A stretch of DNA of 64,000 nucleotides from Elusimicrobia bacterium UBA5214. GTDB lineage: Bacteria; Elusimicrobiota; UBA5214. Positions 1 to 9,095 of the stretch are shown piece after piece. Each line of letters starts with the position of its first letter. Position 1 is the stretch's first letter. A program made the translations under genes and the position numbers. The notes below the pieces were generated by a model. It made no database searches. It saw nothing but the letters and a program-made list of their open reading frames with translations, and was not told where the DNA came from. The stretch covers positions 88,165 to 152,164 of the forward strand of contig DHVG01000013.1 in assembly GCA_002412545.1 (NCBI GenBank), in the 5' to 3' direction.

Positions 1-397
1 TAAGTAAACGGTTAGCTAAACCGGGATGGAGATTCTGTTCATGAATTAAGGTCGGCAAAGCACACATTCTTGCGGCAAAAATTACCGGGAAAGAAAGATA
101 ACCACCCATACCGAGAACCAGGTCAGGTTTTGCCTCTCTAATTATTTTAAAACTACCGATTATACTCAGGAAAAGTTTAAAGAAAAAAACGAACAGATTT
201 AAAGATATTTTCCGCGGCAGACCCTGGAAGTTAAGTTCAAAAAAAGGCAACCTTCTACTCTGGAGAATGCTCTTTTCCCGTCCGTTTTCACGAATCACAA
301 GAAATACCTCGTGGTTAATCTTTTTCAATTCCTCAGCAAGGACGATACCGGGATAAAGATGCCCCGCAGTACCGCCGGCAGCAATCAGTATTTTCAT
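1..397 (-). CDS. murG: MurG, UDP-GlcNAc:lipid I GlcNAc transferase (partial, C-terminus outside window)
   Basis: Seen: an open frame from an ATG at 397 running off the window start, about 132 codons. The N-terminus reads MKILIAAGGTAGHLYPGIVL, the glycine-rich loop of GT28/MurG, and is followed by a GMGGYLSFP segment typical of MurG. Known role: adds GlcNAc to lipid I on the inner face of the cytoplasmic membrane to make lipid II. The ATG overlaps the ftsW stop (ATGA), so the two are probably translationally coupled. It is the last visible gene of the dcw cluster in transcription order. Roughly two thirds of the protein lies outside the window. Confidence 0.95.
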   Translation of the reverse strand, partial: MKILIAAGGTAGHLYPGIVLAEELKKINHEVFLVIRENGREKSILQSRRLPFFELNFQGLPRKISLNLFVFFFKLFLSIIGSFKIIREAKPDLVLGMGGYLSFPVIFAARMCALPTLIHEQNLHPGLANRLL

Positions 398-1521
398 CTT
401 GTCAATGGTAACCTCCTTTGCCAGATTGCACCTTTCTTTTCTCGGGAAATATGCAGGAGTATCCCGATACTTGCCAGATGACAGAGTAATGATGAACCAC
501 CAAAAGAAATAAAGGGTAAGGGTAATCCTTTAGTCGGCAGACAACCGCAACTCACGCCGATATTGATTAATGCCTGCAGGAAAACAAAAAAAGTAATCCC
601 GCTGGCTAAAAGATGGTCAAAAAAATTCTCAATCTCTAAAGCAATTTTCCAACCGCGCCAGAGGATGAGCAGAAAAAGAATAATCACCCCTAATGTTCCG
701 AGCAGACCTAATTCTTCACCGAGAATCGGAAAAATAAAATCAGTATGTGCCTCAGGTAGATAAAGCAGTTTCAAAGTTCCCCGGCCTAAACCTACACCGT
801 TTAAACCACCCGAGCCAAGCGCATAGAGCGCTTCTTTGGTCTGATAACTTGCCTTTTCTAAATCAAAGATACCATTGACAAAAGATAGTAACCGTGCTAA
901 ACGATACGGTGCACGGATGATAAATACTGACCCTAAAGATAACCCGAGAAAGACCGGTCCAAGAAGAAAACGCAGCTTCACTCCGGCAAGGAAAAACATC
1001 ACCATACTGGTTAAAGCAATAAAAAATGCCGTCCCGAAATCAGGTTCAAGCAGAACTAGAAAACAAACTATCCCTACGAAAACAAAGGGCACAAGCAGAC
1101 CTCTAACAAAATTGTCCAACCGGCTCCGTTTACGGTCAAAATAGTCAGCAAGAAAAATAATCGTCGCCAGTTTAGCTAACTCGGAAGGTTGAAAACCAAA
1201 CACCCCGAAACGTAACCAGCGCCGTGCACCACCTACTGACCTACCTAAAAAAAGCACTAAAATCAGGAGAATTACGGTTACCAGAAACAGTAATCGCGAG
1301 TATTTCTGCAAATAAGCGGAATCAAGCCGGCTGAAAATATGCATCGCCAATAAACCGCCGATTGCCCAGATGAATTGTTTAAACAGGAAAAAAGCCTGCG
1401 TTCCATAACGTTGGTCGGCAACGATTGCACTTGCTGAATAAACCATAAGCAGACCAACCACCAATAGGGTTAGAGTGGCAAAAAGAAGTGTCTTATCCAA
1501 AGCATTGTTTTCTCTCTTCAT
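394..1521 (-). CDS. ftsW: FtsW/RodA-type SEDS glycosyltransferase, probably FtsW
   Basis: A 375-residue polytopic membrane protein with about ten hydrophobic segments. Family signatures are GLLMVYSASA near the N-terminus, PEAHTDFIFPILGEELG in the large periplasmic loop and LPFISFGGSS near the C-terminus. SEDS proteins polymerise lipid II into glycan strands together with a class B PBP, and FtsW acts at the septum. RodA is the main alternative, but the position between murD and murG in a dcw cluster favours FtsW. The stop overlaps the murG start by four bases. About 50 bases separate it from murD upstream. Confidence 0.93.
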   Translation of the reverse strand: MKRENNALDKTLLFATLTLLVVGLLMVYSASAIVADQRYGTQAFFLFKQFIWAIGGLLAMHIFSRLDSAYLQKYSRLLFLVTVILLILVLFLGRSVGGARRWLRFGVFGFQPSELAKLATIIFLADYFDRKRSRLDNFVRGLLVPFVFVGIVCFLVLLEPDFGTAFFIALTSMVMFFLAGVKLRFLLGPVFLGLSLGSVFIIRAPYRLARLLSFVNGIFDLEKASYQTKEALYALGSGGLNGVGLGRGTLKLLYLPEAHTDFIFPILGEELGLLGTLGVIILFLLILWRGWKIALEIENFFDHLLASGITFFVFLQALINIGVSCGCLPTKGLPLPFISFGGSSLLCHLASIGILLHISREKKGAIWQRRLPLTR

Positions 1522-1572
1522 TATTACATTTGATTCCAGCGATTTAAATGCCGATTACTGCGATAAATGCAA

Positions 1573-2928
1573 CTAAAGTTGCTGGACTAAATCTTTAAAT
1601 ATTTTACCTCTTTCTTCGAAATTACGGAATTGGTCAAACGAAGCGCATGCTGGTGAGAGCAGGACAATCTCACCCGGAGAAGCAAGAGAATAAGCCATTT
1701 TTACCGCTCTATCCAAAGTAGCGCAGGAAATAATTTTGGTTATTTCTTTAAGTTCACGCGCAATTTTCTCTTCCGCTTCACCGATAAGCAGGATTGCTTT
1801 AACTTTTTCTTTAATCAAAGGAACAAGCGATGTATAAGGTGCACCTTTATCCCTTCCCCCCATAATCAGAATTATCGGGGAAGAAAAACTTTTCAAAGCG
1901 ACAAGAACCGAATCCGGGTTAGTTGCTTTTGAATCATTGATAAACTTAACCCCGTTGATTTCACGGACAAATTCTAACCGGTGTTCCAGACCGTTAAAAG
2001 AGTTTAGACCCTTAACGATTACTTCCGGGGATAATCCGGCAGAGATACTAATCGCTACCGCGGATAAAGCATTTTCTAAGTTGTGTGGACCGGGAATCTT
2101 TAGAGTAGGAGAAAGTGAATAGTAGTTAGTGGCTAGTTTAACAACAATATCCTTACCGTCAAGAAAAACACCTTCATCCAGTTTCTTTTGACGGGAAAAG
2201 AAGATAACCTGGGAAGGACAATCCCGTGCTAATTCCCGGCAATATTCATCGTCAGCATTAAAAATAGAGCAATCTTTTTTAGTTTGGTTTTCATAAATTC
2301 GTGCTTTAACCCGGCTATAATTTTTCATTGACTGGTGCCGTTCTAAATGGTCAGGAGTAATGTTCAAAATTACCGCAATTTGCGGATGGAATTTTTCAAC
2401 TAATTCCAGCTGGTAACTGGAAACTTCCAAAACGACTACAGTCTGGGAATCAATCTCTTGCACTGCCTCTGAAAGCGGATAACCAATATTCCCGGCTACA
2501 ACCGTTTTCTCTTTAGCGATACGAAAAAATTCACCGACTAAAGCAGTGGTCGTAGATTTACCATTCGTGCCAGTAATCGCAACGATTAGTTTCGGTTTGA
2601 TTAGACAGTAGGCAATTTCTAACTCGCTGTAAAGAGGGATATTTTTTTCTTTTGCTTTCTCTATGACCGGGATATCCAGATGTATCCCCGGTGAAGGGAT
2701 AATTAAATCACTGAACAGTATTTTCTCGCTGTGTTTACCAAATTCAGTATCAATATTTTTATTCAATTCGTTAAGGTTTTCAATCTCTTCCTTCTTTTTT
2801 ATTTCACTTAAGAATACTTGTGCTCCTAACCGGTGGAGTAAATTGGCACAGGCGATACCGGAACGTCCCGCACCGAGAATAGAAACTCGTGAGCTACTTA
2901 GTTCTTTTCCTCCAAAAGCATTTACCAT
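1573..2928 (-). CDS. murD: MurD, UDP-N-acetylmuramoylalanine--D-glutamate ligase
   Basis: 451 residues, normal for MurD. An N-terminal Rossmann-like UDP-binding domain carries GAGRSGIA. The central ATPase P-loop TGTNGKST lies at about residues 119-126, and NITPDHLERH and NDSKATNPDS follow. Known reaction: ATP-dependent addition of D-Glu to UDP-MurNAc-L-Ala in the cytoplasm. The gene starts one base after the mraY stop. A short stretch (about ATNYYSLSPT) lying where many MurD proteins go directly into the LPGxHNxxN motif is encoded by a 7-base-period repeat at 2115-2142 and looks like an in-frame insertion. The enzyme otherwise appears intact. Confidence 0.95.
   Translation of the reverse strand: MVNAFGGKELSSSRVSILGAGRSGIACANLLHRLGAQVFLSEIKKKEEIENLNELNKNIDTEFGKHSEKILFSDLIIPSPGIHLDIPVIEKAKEKNIPLYSELEIAYCLIKPKLIVAITGTNGKSTTTALVGEFFRIAKEKTVVAGNIGYPLSEAVQEIDSQTVVVLEVSSYQLELVEKFHPQIAVILNITPDHLERHQSMKNYSRVKARIYENQTKKDCSIFNADDEYCRELARDCPSQVIFFSRQKKLDEGVFLDGKDIVVKLATNYYSLSPTLKIPGPHNLENALSAVAISISAGLSPEVIVKGLNSFNGLEHRLEFVREINGVKFINDSKATNPDSVLVALKSFSSPIILIMGGRDKGAPYTSLVPLIKEKVKAILLIGEAEEKIARELKEITKIISCATLDRAVKMAYSLASPGEIVLLSPACASFDQFRNFEERGKIFKDLVQQL
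2115..2142. repeat. Heptamer tandem repeat inside murD
   Basis: Four degenerate 7-base units, each beginning GT (for example GTAGTTA, GTGGCTA). They lie in frame inside murD just before the conserved LPGxHN-like motif. This is the shortest and weakest member of the heptamer-repeat set in this window. Confidence 0.55.
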
Positions 2929-2929
2929 T

Positions 2930-4015
2930 TTAACGAATTTTCAGGGAAGTTAAAGCAATCAAAGCTAAAATTATCCCGATTATCCAAAAACGAATCGTTA
3001 CTTTCGGTTCCGCCCAGCCTTTGAGTTCAAAATGGTGATGTAAAGGCGCCATTTTAAAAATACGTCTCCCGTGAGTCTGGAAAAAGTAAATCTGTAAGAA
3101 TACTGAAACAATTTCAATAAGGAAAACACCGCCGACTAAAGGAAGTAATAATTCCTGTTTTATGCACAAAGCAATAATACCGATTGTCCCGCCAAGAAAA
3201 AGTGCGCCCATATCACCCATAAATACTTCTGCCGGATAAGTATTGTACCAGAGAAAACCCAGCCCGGCACCGACTATCGCGGTAAGAAAAATAGCCAATT
3301 CACCACTGCCGGATACCGGCACTAAACGCAGGTAAGCAGCAAATTTTGCATGTCCGGCTAAATAGGCAAAAATCGCATAAGTCATTGCTGAAATTATCAG
3401 TAAACCAATCGCTAAACCATCCAGTCCGTCAGTAAGATTTACTGCATTGGCTGAACTTACTACCACCAGAATAACAAAAATCAGATATAATGTGCCAAGG
3501 TTAACAAAGAAATTTTTTAGATAAGGCACATTAACATAAGTAGCGTAATTAGTATTCGGTGGATTGAGATATAAATAGAGCGCAACAAAAAAAGCAAGTA
3601 AGAGTTCATAGATAAGTTTAGTCCGTGCGGATAAACCACGTGGATTTTTCTTGACTAATTTTTGGTAATCGTCAAGAAAACCGATTAGCCCTAAATAGAG
3701 GGCAGAAAAAAAGATTAACCAGGTAAACCGATTATCCCAGCGTACCCAAAGCAAAAATGAGACCAACAAACTAATTAGGATAATTAACCCGCCCATCGTC
3801 GGTGTACCCGCTTTAGTCAGATGCGTCTTTGGTCCATCTTCGCGTAAAGGTTGAATAATTTGATAGGATTTCAACTTACGAATAATCACCGGAGCGAGAA
3901 GGAAAAAAACAAACAAAGCAGTGAGTAAACTGCCGAGCGCACGGAAAGTGATATACTGGAAAACATTAAACGCAAAAAAAAGATTCCGTAAAGGAAAAAA
4001 AAGATGGTAAAACAT
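2930..4015 (-). CDS. mraY: MraY, phospho-MurNAc-pentapeptide translocase
   Basis: 361 residues with about ten membrane segments. Diagnostic motifs are TPTMGGLIIL, the Asp pair in GFLDDYQKL, NLTDGLDGLAIG, GDMGALFLGG and the PLHHHFELKGWAEPKV loop. Known reaction: transfers phospho-MurNAc-pentapeptide from UDP to undecaprenyl phosphate to make lipid I in the membrane. It lies between murF and murD as in most dcw clusters. Its upstream spacer from murF is made of heptamer repeats. No missing motif was noticed. Confidence 0.97.
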   Translation of the reverse strand: MFYHLFFPLRNLFFAFNVFQYITFRALGSLLTALFVFFLLAPVIIRKLKSYQIIQPLREDGPKTHLTKAGTPTMGGLIILISLLVSFLLWVRWDNRFTWLIFFSALYLGLIGFLDDYQKLVKKNPRGLSARTKLIYELLLAFFVALYLYLNPPNTNYATYVNVPYLKNFFVNLGTLYLIFVILVVVSSANAVNLTDGLDGLAIGLLIISAMTYAIFAYLAGHAKFAAYLRLVPVSGSGELAIFLTAIVGAGLGFLWYNTYPAEVFMGDMGALFLGGTIGIIALCIKQELLLPLVGGVFLIEIVSVFLQIYFFQTHGRRIFKMAPLHHHFELKGWAEPKVTIRFWIIGIILALIALTSLKIR

Positions 4016-4025
4016 TTTTTTAATT

Positions 4026-4097
4026 ATGAATTATGAGTGATGAATTATGAATTAAAATCAACTCCTTTTAGTTATCAGTTATCGGTCATCGGTTAAA
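4026..4097. repeat. Two heptamer tandem repeats at the murF-mraY junction
   Basis: 4026-4053 has four units close to ATGAATT. 4070-4097 has four units close to AGTTATC. The second block includes the murF stop codon, so the last residues of MurF (LLTDDR) are repeat-encoded. The two blocks use different heptamers but share the 7-base period. Confidence 0.75.
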
Positions 4098-5491
4098 AGT
4101 TGCCGAACTACTTCTTCTAACTGCATTGCCCGGGAAGCTTTAAAAAGTATTGCTCCCTTCGGTTTGAGTATTTTTTTTATTTCCTCGGCTAATTGATTTT
4201 TGTCCGCAAAGATAATTGTTTCTATTTGAGTATTCCTCTTTAGAGCCTCGGCAAGAAATTGTATTTCCTTTCCGAAAAGCAAAACTTTTTTTACCGGAAG
4301 AGAAGCAATCATTTCACCTAAGGCAAAATGTTCTTCCTTGCTTTTCTTACCAAGTTCTAACATATCTCCTAAGACCAGTATTTTTTCTTCTTCAGGATAC
4401 GCCGCGAGGAACCAATTTATCGCTGCACGCATTGAATCCGGATTAGCATTATAACAATCATTAACCAAAACCGTACCCGGTGAAAGACGGATGATATTCA
4501 TCCGCCCGGGTAAAGGGGTAAAATTTTCTAATGCCGGGATAATTAGTTCTAAATTTACCCCTTTACGCGATGCAGCAGCAATTGCGGCTAAAGCATTATA
4601 TACATTAAATCTGCCTAAAATCGGCAGGGAAACCGGGATTTTCCTCTCCGCAAAATGTAAAAAAAATAGATTCTTACCGTTTTCTTCTCTTACCCCGCTT
4701 GCCTGAAAATCAGTCTTCCGGTCAATTCCAAACCCGGTCTTCCGGAAACCGGAAGGCAAATTCCCGAGTAATAGGTCATCAGCATTATAGATTATTTCAC
4801 CGTCACCAGGAAGATAATCAAGCACACTCATCTTTTCCTTAAAAACATCCTGTGTGGTTTTAAGAAATTCTAAATGTGCTTTTCCGATATTGGTAAAAAT
4901 TACCATTTCCGGTTGAGCAATACGCGAAAGCTGGGCAATTTCACCGGGATGATTCGTCCCCATTTCCAATACACAGTAGCGGTATACCGGTACCAGTTGA
5001 AGAAGAGTTAAAGAAAGACCAATCTGATTGTTCCAATTAGCATAATTCACCAAAGTCGGCGCGAATTTCCGGAGAATACTGCCGAGCAATTCTTTAGTTG
5101 TCGTTTTCCCGTTAGAACCGGTAATCGCAATAACAAAAGGTTTAAATTTTTTCCGGTAATAAAGCGCGAGTTTCTGCAAAGTATCTAGTGTATCTTTAAC
5201 TTCAACTACGGTAAAACTGTCTTTAAGAAAAGAATCTTTTTCGTTTTTATTCGCCAATATATATTCTTCGCTGACCAATGTGCCCAAAGCACCGCCAGTG
5301 ATTGCTTGCGTGATAAACCGGTGCCCATCGTATTTCTCCCCTTTTAGAGGAATAAAAAAATCACCTTTTTTCAGTGTCCGCGTATCGGTAGAAAAACTGC
5401 TAATTACCATTTCTGGATTACCGGAAATAACCTTTCCTTGAATCACCGGAACGATTTCGGCGATAGTTACTTTTTCCGAAGAGGTAATCAC
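4079..5491 (-). CDS. murF: MurF, UDP-MurNAc-tripeptide--D-Ala-D-Ala ligase
   Basis: 470 residues. The ATPase P-loop ITGSNGKTTT is at about residues 123-132, and NDCYNANPDSM and GDMLELG are typical of MurF. Known reaction: joins D-Ala-D-Ala to UDP-MurNAc-tripeptide in the cytoplasm. The start overlaps the murE stop by four bases, indicating translational coupling. The C-terminal residues fall in a heptamer repeat. Upstream and downstream neighbours are the expected cell-wall ligases. Confidence 0.95.
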   Translation of the reverse strand: MITSSEKVTIAEIVPVIQGKVISGNPEMVISSFSTDTRTLKKGDFFIPLKGEKYDGHRFITQAITGGALGTLVSEEYILANKNEKDSFLKDSFTVVEVKDTLDTLQKLALYYRKKFKPFVIAITGSNGKTTTKELLGSILRKFAPTLVNYANWNNQIGLSLTLLQLVPVYRYCVLEMGTNHPGEIAQLSRIAQPEMVIFTNIGKAHLEFLKTTQDVFKEKMSVLDYLPGDGEIIYNADDLLLGNLPSGFRKTGFGIDRKTDFQASGVREENGKNLFFLHFAERKIPVSLPILGRFNVYNALAAIAAASRKGVNLELIIPALENFTPLPGRMNIIRLSPGTVLVNDCYNANPDSMRAAINWFLAAYPEEEKILVLGDMLELGKKSKEEHFALGEMIASLPVKKVLLFGKEIQFLAEALKRNTQIETIIFADKNQLAEEIKKILKPKGAILFKASRAMQLEEVVRQLLTDDR

Positions 5492-6966
5492 TTCCGAGAT
5501 AACTCCTTAAGCAATTCGTTTACTATTTCTTTATCATCAAAATGTATCGTCCGGTCAGCAAAAATTTGGTAATCCTCGTGTCCTTTACCGGCAATCAGGA
5601 TAAAATCCCCGCTCCCGGCCATGGTTAACGCGTCCCGAATTGCCTGCCGTCGGTCAATTATAACCTTATAATTCTCTTTTCCTGCACGACGAATTCCCAC
5701 TTCAATATCTAAAGCAATTTGTTGCGGGTCTTCGCTTCTTGGATTATCACTGGTGATGATTACAAAGTCACTCAATCGTGTCGCTACTTCACCCATTAAA
5801 GGACGTTTTGAACGGTCACGGTCACCACCACAGCCGAAAACGGTAATAATTTTTCTTTTCGCGAATTCTTTCAAAGTGAAAAGAACATTTTCTAAAGCAT
5901 CAGCGGTATGCGCATAATCAACAAAGATACTGTAATCCTGTCCCCGGTCAACCGGTTCCAATCTGCCGGGTATGGAATTTATTTTAGCTAAATTTTTGAT
6001 AATCAAGTCCCGATTAATTCCAATTGCTGAAGCACAAGCAATTGCCGCTAAAGCGTTAAGAATATTATATTTACCAACCAACGGTAAACGCACCGGGAAT
6101 TCCTTATCCTGAGTACGAAGAAGGAAAGAACTGTTCTTTTCCTCTAATTTTATCTCTTTCGCTTGGAAATCACTTTTCTTTTTTATTCCATAAGTTAGCA
6201 CTGGTAATTTTACTAAATTAATCAGTTTTTCTCCCCATTGTGAGTCAAGATTAATTATAGCAAATTTAGGTAAATTCTGCTTTATTTCCGGAGAAATTGC
6301 CGTAAAAAGTTTGCTCTTTGCGGCAAAATAATTATCCATCGTTTGATGAAAATCTAAATGTTCATCGGTCAAATTAGTAAATATCCCCAGGTCAAAATAG
6401 CATTCCGCTGTCCTTCCCTGGGCCAAAGCATGCGAGGATACTTCCATAATTACGCTGTCCGCACCTTCTTCTCTCATCCAGGAAAATATCGCCTGTAAGT
6501 CAACCGCTTCGGGAGTAGTCAGACCGTGAGCAAATATTTTCTTTCCCAAACGGTAGTTGATTGTCCCAATTACCCCGGTTTTTCTTCCTGCAGAATTAAG
6601 AATCGATTCCAGAAGATAAGTAATCGTCGTTTTTCCGTTCGTCCCGGTTACACCGATAAGCAGTAACTCTTTACTCGGGTTTTGATAAAAATTTGCCGCT
6701 AATTTCGCCAGGGCAAGATGCACATCCGCGACCAAAATTAAGGGTAAAGGATAGATTATTTTTTCCTCACTGACTACGGCGACTGCACCGTTATCTTTCG
6801 CCTGGGTAAGATAATTCCTGCCGTGGTCCTTAACGCCTTGACGGACGACAAAAAGGTTACCTGGTTTAACTTTACGCGAATCATAAGCAATACCGGTAAT
6901 TTCAGTTTCTAAAGATATCTGAGTGTCTGCTCTGATACCTTCAAGGAGATTTTTTAACTTGGGCAT
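5488..6966 (-). CDS. murE: MurE, UDP-MurNAc-L-Ala-D-Glu:meso-diaminopimelate ligase
   Basis: 492 residues. The P-loop GTNGKTT is at about 108-114. SDNPRSEDP (DNPR at about 407-410) is the substrate-selecting motif; DNPR is associated with meso-DAP, whereas Lys-adding enzymes usually differ at the Arg. This predicts DAP-type peptidoglycan. VSSHALAQGR and YAHTADALENVL are further MurE signatures. The first 26 bases overlap the end of the upstream penicillin-binding protein gene. Confidence 0.95.
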   Translation of the reverse strand: MPKLKNLLEGIRADTQISLETEITGIAYDSRKVKPGNLFVVRQGVKDHGRNYLTQAKDNGAVAVVSEEKIIYPLPLILVADVHLALAKLAANFYQNPSKELLLIGVTGTNGKTTITYLLESILNSAGRKTGVIGTINYRLGKKIFAHGLTTPEAVDLQAIFSWMREEGADSVIMEVSSHALAQGRTAECYFDLGIFTNLTDEHLDFHQTMDNYFAAKSKLFTAISPEIKQNLPKFAIINLDSQWGEKLINLVKLPVLTYGIKKKSDFQAKEIKLEEKNSSFLLRTQDKEFPVRLPLVGKYNILNALAAIACASAIGINRDLIIKNLAKINSIPGRLEPVDRGQDYSIFVDYAHTADALENVLFTLKEFAKRKIITVFGCGGDRDRSKRPLMGEVATRLSDFVIITSDNPRSEDPQQIALDIEVGIRRAGKENYKVIIDRRQAIRDALTMAGSGDFILIAGKGHEDYQIFADRTIHFDDKEIVNELLKELSRK

Positions 6967-8659
6967 ATTTATTACTTTCCGGCAAAATACGAAAATAATT
7001 CAACATCTGTTCGGCAACCCGAGCAAAGACCGGAGCAGCAATCGTCCCTCCCCAGTAACTGCCGGTCTGCGGTTCATCTAAAATAACTAAAATTGTCCAC
7101 TGCGGATTAGGTAAAGGGAAGAAACCGCAAAATGAAGCAGTATGTCTGGTATCCGAATATTTGTCGATTGCCGGCTCAAATTTCTGTGAGGTACCGGTTT
7201 TACCGGCAATTCGATATCCTTTAATTTTTGCGTTCGTTCCCGTACCCCATTCTACAACTCCTTCAAGCATTTCTTGTAAGAGCCGTGCGGTTTTCTCGGA
7301 AAGAACCCGACGGATTACTACCGGTTGTGCTTGCCAAAGTAATTTATCCTTTTCGTCACGCACTTCTTTAACTACTTGTGGTTCCATTAGTAAACCGCCG
7401 TTGGCAATTGCGGAATAAGCAGTGACCAGTTGTAAGGCAGTCACTCCGATACCCTGACCATAACACATTATCGGTAAAGAAACCGCAGAAGCGGAAAAAC
7501 GAGTCCGCTGGTTATCAAAAATTCCCGGACTTTCACCGGGTAAATTTATCCCGGTCGGACTACCGAAACCAAAATTGTAAACATACTGATAAAATTTTTG
7601 TTTATTAAACCGTAACCCGAGTTTTGCCATACCGATATTTGAAGAATAACCTAACACTTCACTGAAAGTAAGTATCCCCCGTTTTTCATGGTCACGGATT
7701 TTTATACCGTGAAGTTCAAAAAGACCGTTCTCGCAATCATATTTTTCTTTAGGGTTGGTTACATTTTCTTCTAAAGCAAACGCTGCCGGAATAACTTTAA
7801 AAGTTGAACCTGGTTCAATCGTCTCGTTTAAACCCGGATTGCTCAGTAAGAGTGGGTTCTTTTTCCATTCTTCTTCCGCATAAGTCGGACAACAAACCCA
7901 GGCAAGAATTTCACCGGTATTTACATCCTGCACTAAGAGAGTCGCTTTTTTTGCTTTTGTTTCCCGATATATTTTTGTTAACTCGCGTTCAGCAATATGC
8001 TGGATTTGTTTATCAATGGTTAAAACAAGATTACCTGCCTTCTTTTGTTCAACTGCCGGAGAAGGAACTACTAAATCAATTTTTTTCCCCGAAGCATCAC
8101 GCGCTTTGAGTTCATTTACTGCATTACCTTGTAATAAATCATTGTAGGCTAATTCAATTCCGGCAATTCCTTCATTGTCAATATTTACTTTACCCAGAAG
8201 ATGCCAAAGTAAATTACCTTCCGGATAGAAACGTTTGCCTTCTTTTACTAAATTTACACCTTGTAAACCGAGTTTCTGAATTTTTTCGGCTTCCAAAGAA
8301 CTTATTTTTCTTTTCAACCAAACGAAGTTACGAGAAGAGAAAAATTTACTTCTTATCTCAGATTCATCCAAATTAAGAATTGGGGTTAATCCTTTAATTG
8401 TTCTATTTTTGTCTTTTATTTGTTTTGGCCAAGCGACACAAGAATCGACCTCTTTACTCAGCACGAGATTTGAACCATTACGGTCAAAAATCATCCCGCG
8501 GAGAGATTCTTTTCGTTCGTAACAGACATATTGTTTTTTTACCTGTTGAATAAAAAATTTATGTCTGAAGAGTTGAATTTGGAAAAGACGGACAATGAAT
8601 AGGGAAAAAACAAGAAACAAAAAGGAAAAACAAAAAAATAAACGTTTTTGTCTAAACAT
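6941..8659 (-). CDS. ftsI: FtsI-type class B penicillin-binding protein (septal transpeptidase)
   Basis: 572 residues with one N-terminal membrane anchor (about residues 7-30), a PBP dimerisation domain (RGMIFDRNG near residue 54) and a C-terminal transpeptidase domain. The catalytic motifs are all present: STFK at 285-288 (nucleophile Ser285), SSN at 339-341 and KTGT at 487-490. Known role: cross-links septal peptidoglycan with FtsW. There is no obvious C-terminal PASTA domain. It lies upstream of murE in transcription order, with a 26-base overlap. About 150 non-coding bases separate it from the FtsL-like gene. Confidence 0.93.
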   Translation of the reverse strand: MFRQKRLFFCFSFLFLVFSLFIVRLFQIQLFRHKFFIQQVKKQYVCYERKESLRGMIFDRNGSNLVLSKEVDSCVAWPKQIKDKNRTIKGLTPILNLDESEIRSKFFSSRNFVWLKRKISSLEAEKIQKLGLQGVNLVKEGKRFYPEGNLLWHLLGKVNIDNEGIAGIELAYNDLLQGNAVNELKARDASGKKIDLVVPSPAVEQKKAGNLVLTIDKQIQHIAERELTKIYRETKAKKATLLVQDVNTGEILAWVCCPTYAEEEWKKNPLLLSNPGLNETIEPGSTFKVIPAAFALEENVTNPKEKYDCENGLFELHGIKIRDHEKRGILTFSEVLGYSSNIGMAKLGLRFNKQKFYQYVYNFGFGSPTGINLPGESPGIFDNQRTRFSASAVSLPIMCYGQGIGVTALQLVTAYSAIANGGLLMEPQVVKEVRDEKDKLLWQAQPVVIRRVLSEKTARLLQEMLEGVVEWGTGTNAKIKGYRIAGKTGTSQKFEPAIDKYSDTRHTASFCGFFPLPNPQWTILVILDEPQTGSYWGGTIAAPVFARVAEQMLNYFRILPESNKYAQVKKSP

Positions 8660-8811
8660 ATTCCTATTTATATGATGACAACGATTTTAGTACCGATAAC
8701 AGCGATAGGGACTTTCTAAAAAATCGCCGCAATCGTCTTCTTTATATCGTTTTAATAGCCATCATCGCTGGAATCGGTTTTTTTATCGCTGCAATCAATG
8801 GACTTAGTTCT

Positions 8812-9081
8812 TTAACGGGGTTCAGGGAGAATAATTACCGTTTCGCTGTTTGCTGGTTTCATCTGTAATTTTTCTCTCGCTGCTTTTTCAATATGCTCCA
8901 AGGAAGTTAGTTCGCCAATCCGAATATGTAAATGACGATTTTCTTCATCTACATTTTTGATTTCTTTTTCCCGTGATTCAATCTGATAACCAATCCGGAC
9001 AACTTGAATTTGTTGCCAGATATAAAAAAGAAGTAAAATAAAAAGAAGAAAAAAATAGAAAAAAATTTTTTTTGTCTTCAC
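8812..9081 (-). CDS. ftsL: FtsL/DivIC-like cell division protein
   Basis: 89 residues. One membrane segment (about 6-24) follows a short basic N-terminus, and then comes a coiled coil (about 30-60) rich in Glu, Lys and Arg. The family is too divergent to name from sequence alone. The topology, the length and the place between rsmH and ftsI match FtsL, a bitopic partner of FtsB and FtsQ in the divisome. DivIC/FtsB is the alternative. It starts 14 bases after the rsmH stop. Confidence 0.72.
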   Translation of the reverse strand: MKTKKIFFYFFLLFILLLFYIWQQIQVVRIGYQIESREKEIKNVDEENRHLHIRIGELTSLEHIEKAAREKLQMKPANSETVIILPEPR

Positions 9082-9095
9082 TAATTTTATACTTT

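Noticed and set aside
8660..8811. Small gene between ftsL and ftsI
   Set aside because: All frames contain stops, and the A/T-rich ATCG-containing repeats give no recognisable protein.
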